This document shows, piece after piece, positions 14,993 to 16,721 of a stretch of DNA of 16,721 bases. The DNA is from CAZUCD01 sp964618855 (GTDB lineage Bacteria > Sumerlaeota > Sumerlaeia > SLMS01 > JANRJK01): NCBI GenBank assembly GCA_964618855.1, contig CAZUCD010000078.1, positions 1 through 16,721 of the forward strand, written 5' to 3'. Under the pieces are notes generated by a model. That model had not been told where the DNA came from. It searched no databases and was given only the letters and a program-made list of their open reading frames with translations. The stretch's first letter is position 1. Every line of letters begins with the position of its first letter. Position numbers and translations under genes: made by a program.

Positions 14993-15229
14993 TCAGCCCT
15001 TCGCTGTCAGCTTGATCAGGTGGTAGCCGAACTGCGTCTTCACGGGGGCGGAAACATCGCCGACCTTCATGGAGTAGCACGCCTCCTCGAACGGCTTCAC
15101 CATCATGCCCCGTCCGAACGTGCCGAGGTCCCCGCCGTCGCGCCCGCTTGGGCAGGAGCTGTGCTTCTTCGCCAGGTCCTCGAACTTCTCCCCCGCGTCG
15201 ATCTTCGCCTTCAGGTCCTGCGCCTGCTT
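14993..15229 (-). CDS. ppiC: Parvulin-type peptidyl-prolyl isomerase, C-terminal part (5' end in gap)
   Basis: The last 78 codons of a small rotamase. LAKKHSSCPSGRDGGDLGTFGRGMMVKPFEEA and APVKTQFGYHLIKL are close to the PpiC/Pin1-like parvulins, which speed cis-trans isomerisation at prolines. The gene runs into the 100-N gap. If it is the size of E. coli PpiC (about 93 residues), only some 15 codons are missing and the protein is a cytoplasmic single-domain form. If longer, it could have a signal peptide and be a SurA/PrsA-like chaperone. Nothing beyond the gap encodes its start: that side is repeat sequence. It leads the envelope run, with the phosphoesterase 6 nt downstream. Confidence 0.88.
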   Translation of the reverse strand, partial: KQAQDLKAKIDAGEKFEDLAKKHSSCPSGRDGGDLGTFGRGMMVKPFEEACYSMKVGDVSAPVKTQFGYHLIKLTAKG

Positions 15230-15329
15230 NNNNNNNNNNNNNNNNNNNNNNNNNNNNNNNNNNNNNNNNNNNNNNNNNNNNNNNNNNNNNNNNNNNNNNN
15301 NNNNNNNNNNNNNNNNNNNNNNNNNNNNN
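15230..15329. other. Assembly gap (100 N)
   Basis: Exactly 100 Ns, the usual placeholder for a gap of unknown size. It removes the 5' end of the parvulin gene and part of a repeat copy on its right side. Confidence 0.95.
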
Positions 15330-15375
15330 CGCAAAGAGCGCAAAGGAGCAGCAGGAGAACCCACGGAGCACGCCC
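15330..15375 (-). repeat. Truncated reverse copy of the TTTGCG/CCGTGG intergenic repeat
   Basis: Read on the minus strand, a CGTGCTCCGTGGGTT segment (about 15358-15375) is followed by CTCCTTTGCGCTCTTTGCG (15330-15348), which then enters the gap. The second part matches the plus-strand copy at 15487-15505 at 16 of 19 positions, and all three differences are C/T. The order, CCGTGG part then TTTGCG part, is the same as in the plus-strand copies. Confidence 0.7.
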
Positions 15376-15401
15376 ACCCTCCAAACCGCCCCTCCGGCGC
15401 C

Positions 15402-15436
15402 TTTCCCTGCGCCCTCTGTGCTCTCCGTGGTGAAGG
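15402..15436 (+). repeat. Intergenic repeat unit, CCGTGG variant
   Basis: A 35-nt unit beginning TTTCCCTGCGCCC and ending CCGTGGTGAAGG. It aligns without gaps to the unit at 15487-15521 at 25 of 35 positions; nine of the ten differences are C/T. It is pyrimidine-rich on the plus strand. Confidence 0.75.
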
Positions 15437-15486
15437 TGCCTGTCGCCCCATCGGTACGTTCCGTGGGCGTCGTGACCCTTCCGGCT

Positions 15487-15521
15487 TTTCTTTGCGCCCT
15501 TTGCGTCCCCTGCGGTGAACG
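15487..15521 (+). repeat. Intergenic repeat unit, TTTGCG variant
   Basis: A 35-nt unit beginning TTTCTTTGCGCCC and ending TGCGGTGAACG, with TTTGCG occurring twice nine bases apart. Related TTTGCG/CCGTGG strings are familiar to me as dispersed intergenic repeats in several high-GC environmental genomes. It lies 21 nt past the stop of the Ig-like protein gene, which is transcribed toward it. The remainder of 15330-15542 holds no gene. Confidence 0.75.
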
Positions 15522-15542
15522 AGTTGTCCCTGTCGTCCGCTG

Positions 15543-16721
15543 CTACTCCCCGTAAAGCGACCACTCGCCCACGCGGGCGTCCGCGGTGCCGGCCCACCAC
15601 TCCGAGAAGCCCGTGATTCCGGTCACGACGATGGGGCTCACACCGGCGGCAACCGGGTGCGCGTCCGCAAAGCTGCCGGACTCGAAGCGAAACACCGTGT
15701 CGAACGGCGTCACGAGCCCATCGTCGCTGGCAGGGTCGATGGACCATGTCAGCGTCGCGGTCCCGCCGTTCAGAGCGCCCGTGATCGAGAGCCGTTCGTC
15801 AATCAGTCGCGCCGCGTCGAACGGAGCGCCCGGCGTCGCGTCCCCCGTCGCGCGGGAAACCGTGACCGTGACCGGCGGCGTTGCGCCGGTGATCTCGATG
15901 CCGACATTGAGCGACGCGGTCATCGGGAAGACCGCGGCCCCATCACCCGCATATGTGACCGAGTAGTTGCTGTTCTCCGCGTCGTTGTAGAGCACGACGG
16001 CGTCCGCGGAGGTCGGCGCGCCCTCGGCATTGCCCGCAACGTCCGTCGCGACGGTCGCGAACTCGTACGCACCATCGGCCGCGTCCCCCGTGGCCGCGGG
16101 CGTGTGCGACCAGGCGCCGCCGGTCACCGCTCCGGCATCCGTCCAAGATCCGCCGGGGGGCTTCACGAAGAGCCGCACCGTCGCGACCCCGCTCCCGCCG
16201 GTGTCCGATGCCGAGTAGGTCCCCGTCATCGCGCCGCCGACCTGCGTCGCGCCCTGTGCGAGCAGCGCGGACGCGGGCGCCTCGTCATCGGGCGTGTAGG
16301 TGATGTACTGCGTCCAGTTCTGGTTGGTCTCGACGATGTCCGGGTTCGAGAGGTCCGGCGGCATGGGGCCGAAGAACTGCGTTAGAGTGAAGCCCGTGCC
16401 CGCGGCGCCGGCGGTGTAGCTCGGCACGGCAGCCCGCGTGTCCACCTGCCACGCGGCCCAGTACGTACCCGCGGGCAGCGAGAGCGCCGCGGGTGTTCCA
16501 GCCGAAATCGGCACGACAAGGTCGGCGTCGTCGGCCGTGTTCGCCACGACGCCCGACTCCCAGATGCGCCGGCGCGGCGAATCGTTGTCGTAGAGCGCGA
16601 GACGCACGTTCCCCGCCGCCTCGTGGCTGTGGAAACGCATCTCCGTCACCGCCCCCCACTCCGGCATCGTGAACCGCGTCCCCTTCAGGAACGACCGCTG
16701 ACCCTCGTCCGTGCCGACGAG
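15543..16721 (-). CDS. Large secreted Ig-like repeat protein, C-terminal part
   Basis: The frame is open to the right edge, giving 392 visible residues ending at a TAG at 15543. The true start lies outside the window; the first ATG at 16667 is internal. The first 140 or so residues form a beta-sandwich-like module (GNVRLALYDNDSPRRRIWESG, LPAGTYWAAWQVD). A bacterial Ig-like domain follows (DDEAPASALLAQG, TYSASDTGGSGV, GAYEFATVATDVAGNAEG). The last 145 residues are another beta-rich domain ending TGITGFSEWWAGTADARVG. Gly, Ala, Thr and Asp dominate and Lys and Cys are scarce, as in exported proteins. An adhesin, an extracellular enzyme accessory part or a sorting-signal protein would all fit. 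I see no catalytic motif. Confidence 0.82.
   Translation of the reverse strand, partial: LVGTDEGQRSFLKGTRFTMPEWGAVTEMRFHSHEAAGNVRLALYDNDSPRRRIWESGVVANTADDADLVVPISAGTPAALSLPAGTYWAAWQVDTRAAVPSYTAGAAGTGFTLTQFFGPMPPDLSNPDIVETNQNWTQYITYTPDDEAPASALLAQGATQVGGAMTGTYSASDTGGSGVATVRLFVKPPGGSWTDAGAVTGGAWSHTPAATGDAADGAYEFATVATDVAGNAEGAPTSADAVVLYNDAENSNYSVTYAGDGAAVFPMTASLNVGIEITGATPPVTVTVSRATGDATPGAPFDAARLIDERLSITGALNGGTATLTWSIDPASDDGLVTPFDTVFRFESGSFADAHPVAAGVSPIVVTGITGFSEWWAGTADARVGEWSLYGE

Noticed and set aside
15330..15555. Small open frames across the repeat patch (Cys/Leu-rich peptides such as LCALCVPCGER)
   Set aside because: They are translations of the TTTGCG/CCGTGG repeats, without a start region or domain.

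Overview
The window reads as a high-GC Gram-negative bacterial contig, probably from a metagenome assembly: it has N runs of exactly 10 and exactly 100 bases. A lipid A-type acyltransferase, a lipobox protein and several exported proteins imply an outer membrane. The eukaryotic-type kinase with a DWG motif, the zinc-ribbon/TPR membrane protein, the large Ig-like secreted protein and the TTTGCG-type intergenic repeats would fit Planctomycetes, Verrucomicrobia, Sumerlaeota or Hydrogenedentes-like bacteria. No marker here fixes the phylum. I saw no rRNA, tRNA, CRISPR array, phage gene or transposase.

Region 1 (1-5348, minus strand) is a signalling cluster. In transcription order it holds a soluble two-PAS histidine kinase, a proline/glutamate-rich single-pass membrane protein of unknown function, a class IV-like histone deacetylase-family enzyme, an NtrC-type sigma-54 response regulator, and the start of an exported protein cut by the left edge. 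The last three are packed within 5 nt or overlap. The regulator has Thr where the Walker A Lys should be.

Region 2 (5488-10493, minus strand) is a second run: a zinc-ribbon/TPR membrane protein, a BsuPI-like lipoprotein and a SAM methyltransferase joined by stop/start overlaps, then a transmembrane Ser/Thr kinase. The kinase has Gln for Asn in its catalytic loop.

Region 3 (10494-12616) starts with a 386-nt divergent intergenic region. It then runs on the plus strand through a stand-alone receiver protein with an unusual tail, a tyrosine-rich exported protein, and an unrecognised 152-residue protein coupled to it by a TGATG overlap.

Region 4 (12627-15229, minus strand) is a tight envelope/housekeeping run: a parvulin (5' end lost in a gap), a metallophosphoesterase, an LpxL/HtrB-like acyltransferase and a DUF2878-type membrane protein.

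Region 5 (15230-16721) holds a 100-N gap, then an intergenic patch with copies of a TTTGCG/CCGTGG repeat in both orientations, then the C-terminal part of a large Ig-like secreted protein running off the right edge. The repeat patch, the two catalytic substitutions and the deacetylase inside a two-component cluster are the points most worth a second look.
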